Assembly (NCBI RefSeq): GCF_905475395.1
Contig: NC_058337.1
Location: 100,682,368-100,746,367, forward strand
Length of the DNA: 64,000 nucleotides
Source: Chrysoperla carnea
Taxonomy: Eukaryota > Arthropoda > Insecta > Neuroptera > Chrysopidae
Direction: 5' to 3'
Shown piece after piece: positions 36,331-47,513 of this stretch. A model generated the notes under the pieces. The model saw only the letters and a list, made by a program, of their open reading frames with translations, ran no database searches and had not been told where the DNA came from. A program made the position numbers and the translations under genes. Numbering within the stretch: position 1 is the stretch's first letter; every line of letters starts with the position of its first letter.

Positions 36331-37724
36331 TTGCATGTTAGAATTGTTTGAATTTTTGAGATTTCACGAAAACGATTTAATTTAGGAAAGCAATCTCTTG
36401 TCAAATTTTTGACTTAACTAACATAGATTACAGATATGAATTTTTGGGGAATGACTATGAAGATTATTTTTGCAGCCCCTAAAAAATGAATGGAAAAACA
36501 AATTGGGTGGACAAATCTGAAACCATCATAAATAAATAATTCAGATGAAAAACATGACAACCTCTTGATAGCCATCAGAACCATTCCTAGCGACTGGAGT
36601 ACTACTTTAGTTATCAAAATCAGTGAACTTAATGCTACATAGTACTTTGACTTACAAAATTAATCTATAAATAGCATTTTTAAGTACGTATATTTAATTA
36701 TAGAATAGTATTAATTATTTTAAGAATAATTTATTACGGTTTTGCACTAATTTACATTAGTACGGCGGCCATGAGAGGTTCGCTCCTTATTTGATGTATC
36801 TTTTTCCGCATCGGTATTCTTAGTACTTACCCGCTGTTTCCGAATTTAGAATGTTACTCTTTCAAAATTCCCAGTACCTATCAATTGCAAATTTTTTACA
36901 GTTTTACGTTTCCGGTTTTGCTACCATAATTGTGTATCAAATTGTGGATTAATCTTTATTAGCTAAAAAATCTTAATTGTAAAATAAAGATCATGGAGCG
37001 TCACTTGCTCTAATTCAGTCACTTTTTCCCTCATATACCGTCTCTTCTAATATATATTTGTCTTTGGTAATCACTCAAATTTTTTTTATTTACACGGACT
37101 GTCCCAAACTTTGTGCTTAATTGTAACTTACGCTAAAACTTACGCTTGTTTACCAAAGTGTCTTTAAATTAGAAGCATAAAACTATATGCTTTTTTGTCT
37201 ATAACTGTGTGTGTGTGGCATTTTTTCACTCAAATACAGATCAGCCTTTCAAAGCTCATTAACAAATTAAGGAAATTCCGCGAAGGGGTCTCTTTTTTGC
37301 GAAGAGCTTTAGAGCAATCGAGAATTTAGGTACATTTTATGTATTGATGTAATTTTCTTAGATAATTACATCATATCAATTCAATTATTACAAATCAAAT
37401 TGTTTTCATAACACTCAATTCAATATTGCTAATTTTAATATACAACCAAATGCAATAAATTACATATTGATAAAAATTTTTTATTAATATCAATCATTTT
37501 ATAACTACTATTGATTCCAATTATCAACAAAAATGAAATTGATTTATGTGTTCAATATTTTAGAATAAACTTAGAGACTGCAGACAAATATCATACTGCT
37601 AACAAATTTTAATTGAATTAAATTGTTATATAAAAAATGTTTCATCTTTTCTAATTAATTTAGAAATTATAATATTTATCGAACGATTGAACAAATGAGA
37701 AAAACTTAGCTATGTTAGATTGAC

Positions 37725-38955
37725 AGAATCCAAAAACATTAATTTTGATCTATCACATCCAAATTTTATCCAATTTTGATAAACCAAGTATGTAATCCTA
37801 CTAAATTTGGGTCATTCTTTTCAAATATGTGACCAAAATTACCCTAGCTCTAATTTTTTTCAAGAATGCGGAGTCCTGGTCCCAGAATTGAGTGCAAATG
37901 CTATAGCTAGCAAAAAACTAACATCATAGCTGAAAAGAATGACCCAAAATTAGTGGGTTTCAAAAAAAATTCCAATACAATCGAATCAAATTTGCCTGTG
38001 GTATCATAAAAATCGAATTTTTTAACTTTATGGCGTCATCAGAATCCAAAATTTTTAATTTTGGTCTATCACACCCAAATTTTATCCAATTTTAATGAAC
38101 GAAGTATGTAATCCTACTAAACTTGGGCCATACTTTTCAAATTTTTGATCAAAATTACCCTAGCTCTAATTGTTTTCAAGAATGCGGAGTCCTGGTCCCA
38201 GAATTGAGCACAAATTCTATAGCTAGCGAAAAACTTACATCACAACTGAAAAGAATGAGCCAAAATTTGTGGGTTTCAAAAAAAATTCCAATACAATCGG
38301 ATTAAATTTGCCTATGGTAAAAAAAAATCGAATTTTTTAACTTTATGACGTCATCAGAATCCAAAATTTTTTATTTTGATCTATCACATCCAAATTTTCT
38401 CCAATTTTCGTAAACCAAATATGTAATCCTACTAAATTTGGGTCATACTTTTCAAATTTGTGATCAAAATACCCTAGCTCTAATTGTTTTCAAGAATGCG
38501 GAGTCCTGATCTCAGAATTGAGAGCAAATGCTACAGCTAGCAAAAAACTAACATCATAGCCGAAAAGAATGACCCAAAATTAGTGGGTTTCAAAAAAAAT
38601 TCCAACACAATCGAATCAAATTTGCCTGTGGTATCATAAAAATTGAATTTTTTAACTTTATGACGTCATCAGAATCCAAAATTTTTAATTTTGGTCTATC
38701 ACATCCAAATTTTATCCAATTTTGATGAACCAAGTATTTAATTCCACTAAATTTGGGCCATACTTTTCAAATTTGTGATCAAAATTAACCTAGCTCTAAT
38801 TGTTTTCAAGAATGCGGAGTCCTTGCCCCAGAATTAAGCACAAATCCTATAGTTAGAGAAAAACTAACATCATAGCTGAAAATAATCACCCCATATTAGT
38901 GGGTTTCAAAAAAATTCCAATAAGATCGGACCAAGTTTGCCTGTGTTATCGAATC
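37725..38955 (+). repeat. Four-unit tandem array, about 315 bp per unit
   Basis: The phrase 'agaatccaaaa' opens units at 37,725, 38,041, 38,356 and 38,671, a spacing of 316, 315 and 315 bp. Every unit repeats 'agctctaatt.ttttcaagaa', 'tgcggagtcct', 'ctaacatcatag', 'gtgggtttcaaaaaaa' and 'aaatttgcctgtg' with roughly 90% identity by eye. The boundaries carry TGGCGTCA once and the palindrome TGACGTCA twice (38,346-38,353 and 38,661-38,668). It is non-coding. It looks like a short satellite-type array. Confidence 0.92.
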
Positions 38956-39319
38956 TAAACCTCAAATGATTTTATTACAATTTTAATTGTTAATGAATAG
39001 AATTTTCAAAAATAAAAAATTAAATTGATTTATACTAAAGTAAAACATATGGTATAATATCATATTTAAACACCATAAATGACCGTTTATGATCAATTTA
39101 AGAGTTCATTTTCGTGTCAAACTTCATCTATCCATACATAAGTTCATCGATTCATATTTCATATAACATTTTTACAGATTTCCATGATTTAAAATCTACA
39201 TTCCAACATGCTCACTTAATAAATAGAAAATTTAATGTGCTATAAAAAATGTAATGAAATATACAGGCTGTTTCAAGTTATAATCGTTAATTTTTTACTT
39301 TTTAGTGCATATTAACTTG

Positions 39320-39765
39320 TTTTAGAAAAGTTTTTCTTTTGAAGTCGGTTTTCTTTTTGTTAAATTTTTTTTTATTTCGTGATTTTTAGTGAATCTGAAG
39401 TAGGTACACTAACTAATTTGCCAGTAAAAAAAGAATCATCGAAATCGGTTGGCGTGATATTGAGTTATTCGTCCTCTTGTCGTGCATACTTAATGCAAAT
39501 TTAAGACTTTTATGGTTTTCTCATGAATGCCGTTGTCAGAACTGGACCAAAATTAAATGGACCACACGGGAAGCACCAGCTTTCAAATAGATAAAGAATC
39601 ATCAGAATTGGTTTACCCAGTCGAAAGTTCTGAGGTAACACACATAAAAAAAATACAGTCGAATTGATAACCTCCTCTTTTTTGTTTGAAGTCGGTTAAA
39701 AAAAATACAATCGAATTGATATCCTCCTCCTTTTTTGCTTGAAGTCGGTTAATAAAGCAAACAGA
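39320..39765 (+). repeat. RTE-like retroelement 3' tail with GAAGTCGGTTAA repeats
   Basis: It contains 'agaatcatcgaaatcggttg', 'gcgtgatattgagttatt', 'cacacgggaagcaccagctt' and 'gaaagttctgaggtaac'. It ends in two copies of 'aatcgaattgatatcctcct' plus 'gaagtcggttaa'. A shorter relative lies in Sap130 intron 4 (49,950-50,190). This 3'-end style is common to RTE-type LINEs and their SINEs in insects; no ORF is left. Confidence 0.55.
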
Positions 39766-41149
39766 CACTTAAAACAAAATATTTAATTAAAAATTTTAGT
39801 CTGATAAATTTGACGTCAAATCGAATGTCCTCGAATGAATTTAATATCATTAAAAGACCTTAAACTACACGCAAATAAATCGTTCATAAATTATAATGTA
39901 TACTATTCACACATGAACTGTCCTGACCTAGGAGTATCTAAATTTAATTTTCATATACATTTAGTCTAGGAAGCATAGGCGCATCTCCCAACTAGCACAA
40001 ATCATTGTTATAATATGTTATTTGTTATAATATATTATATAATGTTATAGCAATATTGTTTTGGATTGTTTTAATGTTGCACAAAATATTCCTGAAAATT
40101 CAAGATAGTATGATTCTAGTAACTTTCCTTTGGCCGTAATTTTACATTACCAATAATATTGTGATAATATTGAGATAAAAGTACTTTTTTTATCAATTAT
40201 GTATTAATAGGAAAATTTTCAATAACTTTTTTAGATGGTTTTATTTTTGAAAGGTCACCCGATCATCCTCCAAATGTTTTCTTTATCCGAAAATTGTGCA
40301 AAAACTTTTAAATAAAATTTCGCCTAAACGTGAAACAAAATTTTTTTTATATTACAAATTTGGATGGTAGAGAATAAAATTAAAGGACTAAAAGGTAAAA
40401 AAATCTAAAAAAATTCTTCAAATAGAAGAAATTTATGGTAGCACCACTAGAATTATATACTGGGTGTATCAGAATAAAATGTCAACATGCATTTTAGTAC
40501 CATAAACATGTGTCCGAAAACAATTTAAATACTCCTTAAACTAAAATTTTGTGTTTTTGCAGATAAATCCTTTCGGTCTCTTCAGTCCCCGATATATATT
40601 AGACATCGCCAAAATCACATAGTTTTCTAGAGGTTACAAAACGGATTTATAACACACCCCATCCTTCCTCATTGACTGTCTATACAGTGCATAACTTGAT
40701 TTTCCTGCTAATAGCTGTTTTATTAGATCTGTAGCATGTTTGTTTTAAATTTTTTAATAATATTTGATAGGCAACTCTTACTATTAATAAGTTATGTTAT
40801 AGTATATATTGCTAGACAACTTTACAATTATTTTTAAACTATGTGAGAAAATATATTAAACTTCTTCAAAATTATTTAGTAATTTTAGCTATGTGCCTTT
40901 TATACAGTTTCTATAGTCTATACTTGAGCCGTACAACGTAGGCCAGTCAAAAAATTGAGATTTCTACAAAAATTTTTCATAGTATTGTAAAAATCTTAAA
41001 AACGGTAATGGTTTAACCTAACGTAAATGCAAAATATCAAAATCATAGCTCAAAATTTTTTAATTTTGTGCCGTGAGATTGTTTCAAAAGACCACTAGTT
41101 TAAGCTGCCCGCAAACTTTCAACTTTCTATCTTTTACAGTTTTGGAGAA

Positions 41150-41315
41150 AATGGACACCAAAGTTTTGTCCTAATTTGCGCCCTCACGGGTAAACAGTGA
41201 CGTGTCGAAAAAATGTTTCAAACAAAAGTTGTTTATAGTTTTATAAAAAATATTTTTTACTTTTAAACTCTTGTTCTATCTTTAACGGTTTAAAAGATGG
41301 GTCCTACGGTTTTGT
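41150..41315 (+). repeat. Interspersed repeat family R, partial copy
   Basis: It contains 'cgccctcacgggtaaacagt', 'tttcaaacaaaagttgttta' and 'aaaagatgggtcctacgg', blocks found in the other R copies. Confidence 0.65.
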
Positions 41316-42532
41316 AGCAAATATATTTGTTGTTAGAGTGGCATAAACATAATCATCCTTAAGGTGAAAAAAACTAAATCGGCAGCTACTGGTTTAATTA
41401 ATGAATTTTTATCTGTGTTATTACTTCGCGACTTTAAGACAGCATAGACAACATTGTAATAGCGGTTCAAGAGGGTGCGTAAACATCTATCCCCACAGTA
41501 CACACAAACAAAAAATCATATAACATTCTATTTTATTTCATCCACAACTCCAATTCTTAGAAGAAATTCCCTTTTCGTCGTTTAATTTTATGTTCTAAGA
41601 TAATGGTTACACCCTCCTCAACGGCCATTAAAGTGGTATCTTTCTATGGTATCTTGTAGTCGCGAATACTATAGACTAGGCTATAAAAGTTGATTGATTG
41701 ATCTAGTAGGATTTCTTAGGCGATTAGAAATAAATAAAAAATAAAATAAAAAAATTTTGAATCATATATTTTGATAACTATTCGCAATAATAATATTATG
41801 CATTTTACAATAAATACTGTGATTTAGAAAAAAATATAATAGTAACATTAATAAATAAATTCTAATTTATATACTTTTTTTTTATGATTTCTTTTTCGAA
41901 TAAAATTTTTAACAATTTTAAAAGTATTATATAAAGCACTAACATTCCTGTAAATTAAAAAATAATGTGTGTTCGATTTGTTTTCCATTCAAAATAAAAA
42001 CGAAAGAATATTTTAACCTCTTATCAAAATACACATGTGCTAGTTTTTTTGCATAGAATAAATAGTTGAATTGAAGTGATTAAAAAAAATAATAAATTAT
42101 CTAATGATTTAAAAATGAAAAGCGAGTTGTTTTTTAAATAAGCAATGATTAAAAAATTTTCATATTTGTGTGATGTGTTTTTTAATAAAATTAAATGAGC
42201 TAGGCTAATTTGTTTTAGTGCCATTGTTTTTATTAGAAATACTTTAGTTTTATCTTAAGCAGGCAGTTTATTTCTTTATCACATATTTCTCGTACAATAA
42301 AATGATCTAATGAATTTAAAAGAGATGTATTAAAATTACTATTAATAGTTTTTAAAATGAATTGAAAATCACCCAACCGCCGCCATGTTCCATTGTTTAT
42401 TGTTTCTTGGTATATTATGTTTAGATTAAAATTTGGCATTAAAAAGAGACAGTCGAGATTATTAAATTGTATATAATATATTCGTAGCAAAAAAAAAGTT
42501 CGTAAAAATTATCCCAAAACCTTCGTTAGATT

Positions 42533-45315
42533 TTATTCTTCATCATCAGCAGGAGTTTCTTCGGTTGCTTCATCTTGTTCGGCAACTTTACTTTCCGTTA
42601 TTACATTATTTTCCTCCGCTGGTGTTTCATCTTCTTTAGGTTTATCTTCTTCAACTTTAGCAGGTTCTGGTTCAGGTTCTTCTTCTTTAGGTGGTGGTGA
42701 ATTCTCTTTTTTATCACCTTCACCATTTTCAGTCGGTACCTCAGAATTTTCTTTGACCGGTGATATTCTTTCCGTGTCGTTAACTATATTTGTATTTGTT
42801 ACATTATTTGGAATAGGAAGTTTTAGAAATTTTTCCAATTCATCTGTTTCGTTTGCTAAATCGAATTGATCATAATCTCCACAATATTCGTCACCATTGA
42901 ATATTTGTGGTGGTAAGGCAGGTAGATTGGGTCCACAATGTTTTACACGATCTCGTTCTGCTTGTCGATCAGGTTCAGCTATGTCTATCGCTTCATATTC
43001 TACATTTTTCGATTCTAAAATCATTTGTACTCTTTGTTGTCGTTTTTTAACCTGAATCAAACAAATATTTGAAAATATTTTTTATTTTGTGTACTAAGCT
43101 TTGAATAGAGTAAATATCGACAATCATTCGATTACATGATTGATAAATCATTATTTTGAAACAAATAGCATATACTGTATTACAAAGTATGTAAAATAAA
43201 TTTAACTAATACAGAATTGAAAAAGAAAACATAGCCCAGGAATCAAATAGTAAATCTTTTACATCCGCTATAGGAGGGAAGAGGTAAGTCTATGTCTATG
43301 TGACATTAGTATCAAAAAATATTAACTAAATTACAGACATTTTGACATCGTTGACGGGAAGACTTTCCGATATTTTAAAGTTTTTGTTAACCAAATATTT
43401 TTCAAAATTTGTATTATTACGGTTGTTTTAGGCCTTTTCATCATGTCATAAGCGCAAGTGCAGAGTTTATTTATCGGACTGGCAGCAATAAGTTGAATTA
43501 AGATAGGTATGATCCAAAACAAGTAAATCGTGATTGTAAAATGAAAGGTCTATTGGCTTCTAAAGACATAAAAATGAAAAAAGGTCTAAAAATCAAAAAT
43601 ACATTTTGATACTGATACATGTTTTGTTTTTATTCCCAGATTACGCCTCAGTAAGGTATCTTTTTAGAGTTTTTAATAAAATATTAAATTATAAATAAAT
43701 TTTATATTATAAATACTGAACACATACTTTATCATAAATTACCTATATCTTAATCTTATTAATCAAATTAATCTACTATGGCGAATTTTTTCATATTTAA
43801 TAATAGCCCCGCCTTCGATGTGTATTGTCAAATGATTTTAAAATTTTTCGCTTAACTATGTACAAATAATTTTTAGGATTTCGTCAATATTTCATATTTT
43901 AAGACCCCTAGTCAAATTTTATGTTTGAGAAGTAAGATATAACTGTCCTGAAAAGGATAGATTTCGAAAAAACATCATGTTTTGAGGTCTTTTAAATAAA
44001 TTTTCTGTTTTTTTTTCTTCAGAAAATCTGTGTGTATCGCGCTTATTTTGTGATTTCATCTCACAAGTCCAGAAAATTGTGATGGTTTCGAAAAACTAAG
44101 AGTAATTTACATGAATTATTCGTTTTCTTTTGTAATTTTTCGAGTCCTAACGAGCGGTGATATTAAAGATTATAACTCAAAATTTATGTCTTAAGACATA
44201 ATAATTTCAAAGTTCGGAAATTCACGGCGCACCTAATATATATCGATTATAATTTGTATATCACTTTCATTTGTAAAAATTAACATAGAGCTTTAAAAAA
44301 TGATTCTTTTTTGTTTCGGGCAGATGTCAAACAAGTAAAGTCATATCACATATCATCTTTGTCAAAAAGCTCTGTTCGATAAAGGTAAATATGTTAGATT
44401 TCCTTTGGTTGAATAGTTTTTTAACAACTGCCGGACTGTCGGTAACAAAAACTAAGGCTATTCGTACACAAGCGTTTTTTTAGTGTGAATGTATTTTACT
44501 GGGTAAGTTATCTGAAGAACTGTCATGAAACAATGTTTCTAGTAAGAACTGTCATGAAACAAGTAAGTTTCTAGTAAGAACTGTTATGAAACAAGTTTCT
44601 AGTAAGAACTGTTATGAAACAAGTTTCTAGTAAGAACTGTCATGAAATAATTAAGAAACAAACTTTGTAAGTTATCTGAAGAACTCAAAAGTTTACTTGA
44701 CATTGTATTTTTACAATCTGGGAGCCCTGCTAATGATGTACACACTTGTGTACGAATTGACCACTATAAAACTAAACCATTCAACACGTAAAAATAATTC
44801 CAATGAAAATGAAATTAGCTTTCTCAAAAATAGCAAACTCCTAGGCTATGGAACAAAACAATAAGCATAAAAATTGATTGTCAAAATTTAAAACAATGCA
44901 AACTAGATTTTTGACAAAGTAGGTATAATAGAAATTAAAAATTTTACATCAACTCTTAAAATACTTATTAGTACTAATTAGTATGCTTTTTACTAAAGAT
45001 AATTATCAATTTCCACTTTCAATTTCCTTATAAAGAATCTAAAACTTTCGAACTTTCTTAAGCAAATCAATGAATCATTCCGGGTGGGGTTACAAGTAGC
45101 TCATATTCAAATAATTGAGTTTCCAAATAATTAAACAATTCACTAAATACATTTTTTGATCAAATTTTAATTGATAATAAGCGAATACTTAAGATAATAA
45201 TCTGTCATAAAAGAATTCCGAATTAATCGAATATCAAATGTCAAAAACAAATAATTAAAAGAATAATCACCTCTTTATTGCCACTGATACCACTAATATA
45301 CACAGTAATAACCAT
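42533..45315 (-). CDS. Sh3beta: SH3-domain-binding glutamic-acid-rich-like protein (SH3BGRL family)
   Basis: Exon 1 is 45315-45271 (MVITVYISGISGNKE) and exon 2 is 43051-42533 (TAA at 42,535-42,533); the intron is about 2.2 kb, GT-AG, phase 0. The protein is 187 aa. Residues 2-94 form the thioredoxin-like fold of the family: VKKRQQRVQMILESKNVEYE, then DIAEPDRQAERDRV, LPPQIFNGDEYCGDYDQF (the proline-rich segment near 61-67 is the family's SH3/Homer-binding motif) and ELEKFLKLP. There is no CxxC, as usual for this family, so no redox activity is expected. Residues from about 110 to 187 are a low-complexity Glu/Pro tail ending DEATEETPADDEE. This is longer than in human SH3BGRL (114 aa) and more like SH3BGR and fly Sh3beta. 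It is a cytosolic scaffold-type protein. It is divergent from Sap130. Confidence 0.93.
44285..44460. mobile_element. TTTCGG-TIR MITE, diverged copy
   Basis: 'aatgattcttttttgtttcg' followed by 'ggcagatgtcaa' matches the two adjacent copies at 46.3-46.7 kb. The right end ('aacaactgccggactgtcgg') is degraded. It lies in the Sh3beta intron. Confidence 0.55.
44515..44661 (+). repeat. Minisatellite, about five units of 28-32 bp
   Basis: The unit 'aagaactgtcatgaaacaag' plus 'tttctagt' is repeated about 4.7 times, with unit lengths 29, 32, 28 and 28 and then a partial unit. 'gtaagttatctgaagaact' lies on both sides. It is in the Sh3beta intron. Confidence 0.9.
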
Positions 45316-45360
45316 TTTGTCTTTTTTTAATTTAAATACTATTTTTTTCAAATATTTTTA

Positions 45361-45926
45361 ACTAACTTAATTGTTTGTTCCGTAAGAGAACAAAAATAAA
45401 TTTTTTTACAGGAAAGCTCGTTCCCCGTTTATCACACGTATTGCCTATAGTGTCTCTATGTTCGTGTTGCTTCGTTAACGATGGATGGTGTTAATCATAA
45501 ACCATAGACATATAAAATATTTGTATTATATTTTCATCATTTCAATCGAGTTTCACTTAAAGCAACTTAAAGCTAAAAGTCCTTTGAAACTAGAGGTCTT
45601 GCGGCATGAATCAACTTAATTGTTTGTTCCTTACTACTTAACAGTTTGTTCCTTACCGTTTGTTCCTTAACTAACTTAATTGTTTGTTCCGTAAGAGAAC
45701 AAAAATAAATTTTTTTACAGGAAAGCTCGTTCCCCGTTTATCACACGTATTGCCTATAGTGTCTCTATGTTCGTGTTGCTTCGTTAACGATGGATGGTGT
45801 TAATCATAAACCATAGACATATAAAATATTTGTATTATATTTTCATCATTTCAATCGAGTTTCACTTAAAGCAACTTAAAGCTAAAGGTCCTTTGAAACT
45901 AGAGGTCTTGCGGCATGAATCAACTT
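45361..45926. repeat. 257-bp near-perfect direct duplication at the Sh3beta 5' flank
   Basis: 45,361-45,617 and 45,670-45,926 are identical except for one base (A at 45,578, G at 45,887). The 52-bp spacer holds two 'gtttgttcctta' units, and the same word runs into copy 2. The start is only 46 bp upstream of the Sh3beta ATG, so the duplicated sequence very likely covers its 5'UTR and core promoter. The near-identity points to a recent event or an assembly artefact. Confidence 0.95.
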
Positions 45927-47513
45927 CATAAATGAGCCAGCTTGTATAAAATCATACTACGTAACTCTTCGCCAGATGACAACAATTGACAGCTCTTACA
46001 CAATTGTTTTTTTATTAAGTTGAAGTATTTTAGTAAATCTATAATTAATAATTAAAAAGGTAAAGAATTAAAAATAAAATATTTGCAAAGTTCTCATGGT
46101 AATTTATTAAATTTTATGTATTTGATTTCAATTTAAGGTCTATAACTTTAAAAAAACACGTTCCTCCATTACTTTCCTTTCGTTGATAATGCATTTAACT
46201 GCAGGTTTTTTCGATGAGTGTGTTTGAAATTTCGAATTGGCAACAATTTGACGCCAGAATATGTATAATAAATGAAAAATTTCTATTGTCGAATAGGACT
46301 TTTCATTTACAAAATGATTCTTTTTTGTTTCGGACTGTTTTCAATCAAGTAAAGACATATCTTATATCTTCTATCCTTGTCAAAAAGCGCTTCTTGAAAA
46401 AAATAAAATATATTTATTTTTCTTAAGTTGAGTAGTTTTTTGACAACTGTCCGAAACAAAAGCAATTCGATGAAAAGGTCTATAGGACTTATCATTTAAA
46501 AAATGATTCTTTTTTGTTTCGGACAGATGTCAATTAAGTAAGGGTATATCAAATATCTTCTATCTTTGTCAAAAAATGTTGTTTAATATACGCAAAATAT
46601 ATTAGATTTTCTTTTAATGAATAATTTTTTGATAACTGCCCGAAACAAAAGTAAATCGATGAAAAGCCCTTTTGTTTCAAGTTGGTTCCATTTCGTCACA
46701 CTTGGAACACAACTTGCACCATGCATTTTCAAACAATAATTTGTAAGTCTATGAAATTTGTGAACTTTAAATTTTATATAAGTAGATTATTTAAAAAAAC
46801 AAATTAATTAGATAATTTTAAGCATGTCTATTGCATCAATTTGCATTAAATATTTAATAATATTACATAAGGATATTCAAATATTCCTTACTAACAGTAA
46901 TAATTTCATTTTTTCATGTTGGTAACAGCCTTTTTTCAAATAATATTAACAAAATATATAAATGAAGATATATCCATTTATTATCAATTAATTTTTTATT
47001 ATGAAAATTTTGCATTCAAATAATCTTGTTTGAAAGTTTATCAAAATTATTTATTTACAGAGTAATAAAGAGTTTCAAAATATCTTTTATTTGACCTGCT
47101 GTTCATAAATAAAATTGATGACAATAAAGCCGAGTGTTCTTTTTGTGATTACAGATACCAATTATTTGAAAATATATGATAATTGCAAACTTTGTTATAA
47201 TATATATTTCTTTACATTAAAAAACATAATTGAGTAAGTTATTACTTTCTAATGCTGTCAATATTTAACTTTGCACCGAAATCAATTAACAAATAGTTTT
47301 AACTTAAGTATTAAACACAGTTGACGTCATACTCTATGGTCACAAAATCGAACACACGATCAATTTGACTTGTTTGTGTTAACAATATTTTTACTTCAAA
47401 GCTTAGGGTAACATTGTACTATTTATATTTATATAAAATAAAAATAAATAAAATCAATTAAATGTCGTTATTTAAGTATAATTTGTGTTAAATGAAAGTG
47501 AATTAGATTAAAA
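45927..47513. promoter_or_regulatory. Intergenic region between divergent Sh3beta and Sap130
   Basis: The two start codons lie about 2.2 kb apart, head to head. This part contains two adjacent TTTCGG-TIR MITEs (46,292-46,675) and AT-rich DNA up to the Sap130 ATG. It presumably includes the Sap130 promoter and 5'UTR; no TATA box or initiator is distinctive enough to call. Confidence 0.45.
46292..46675. mobile_element. Two adjacent TTTCGG-TIR MITE copies
   Basis: Unit 1 (about 46,292-46,484) and unit 2 (about 46,483-46,675) each start 'ataggactt.tcattt' and read 'gattcttttttgtttcggac'. Each ends in the inverted form 'ctgtccgaaacaaaag' then 'cgatgaaaagg'. They are head to tail with almost no spacer and share the junction. 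No coding capacity. Confidence 0.75.

Larger units (their letters stand above)
30415..42532. other. Gene-poor interval between SLC38A9 exon 1 and Sh3beta
   Basis: About 12 kb with no recognised protein-coding exon. The first few hundred bases presumably hold the SLC38A9 promoter and 5'UTR (minus strand). The rest is AT-rich with dispersed repeats: a paired repeat at 31,315/33,395, a long-TIR MITE at 31,819-32,157, family R copies at 34.1, 35.9 and 41.2 kb, the TTAA MITE at 34.7 kb, the 315-bp array at 37.7-38.95 kb and an RTE-like tail at 39.3-39.77 kb. ORFs here (60-100 codons) read through repeats. Confidence 0.6.

Noticed and set aside
37725-38955. CRISPR array or coding tandem repeat
   Set aside because: The units are 315 bp with no spacer/repeat alternation, sit in an animal genome, and keep no long common reading frame across units.
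44515-44661. CRISPR-like short repeats
   Set aside because: The units are contiguous with no unique spacers; it is a minisatellite in an intron.
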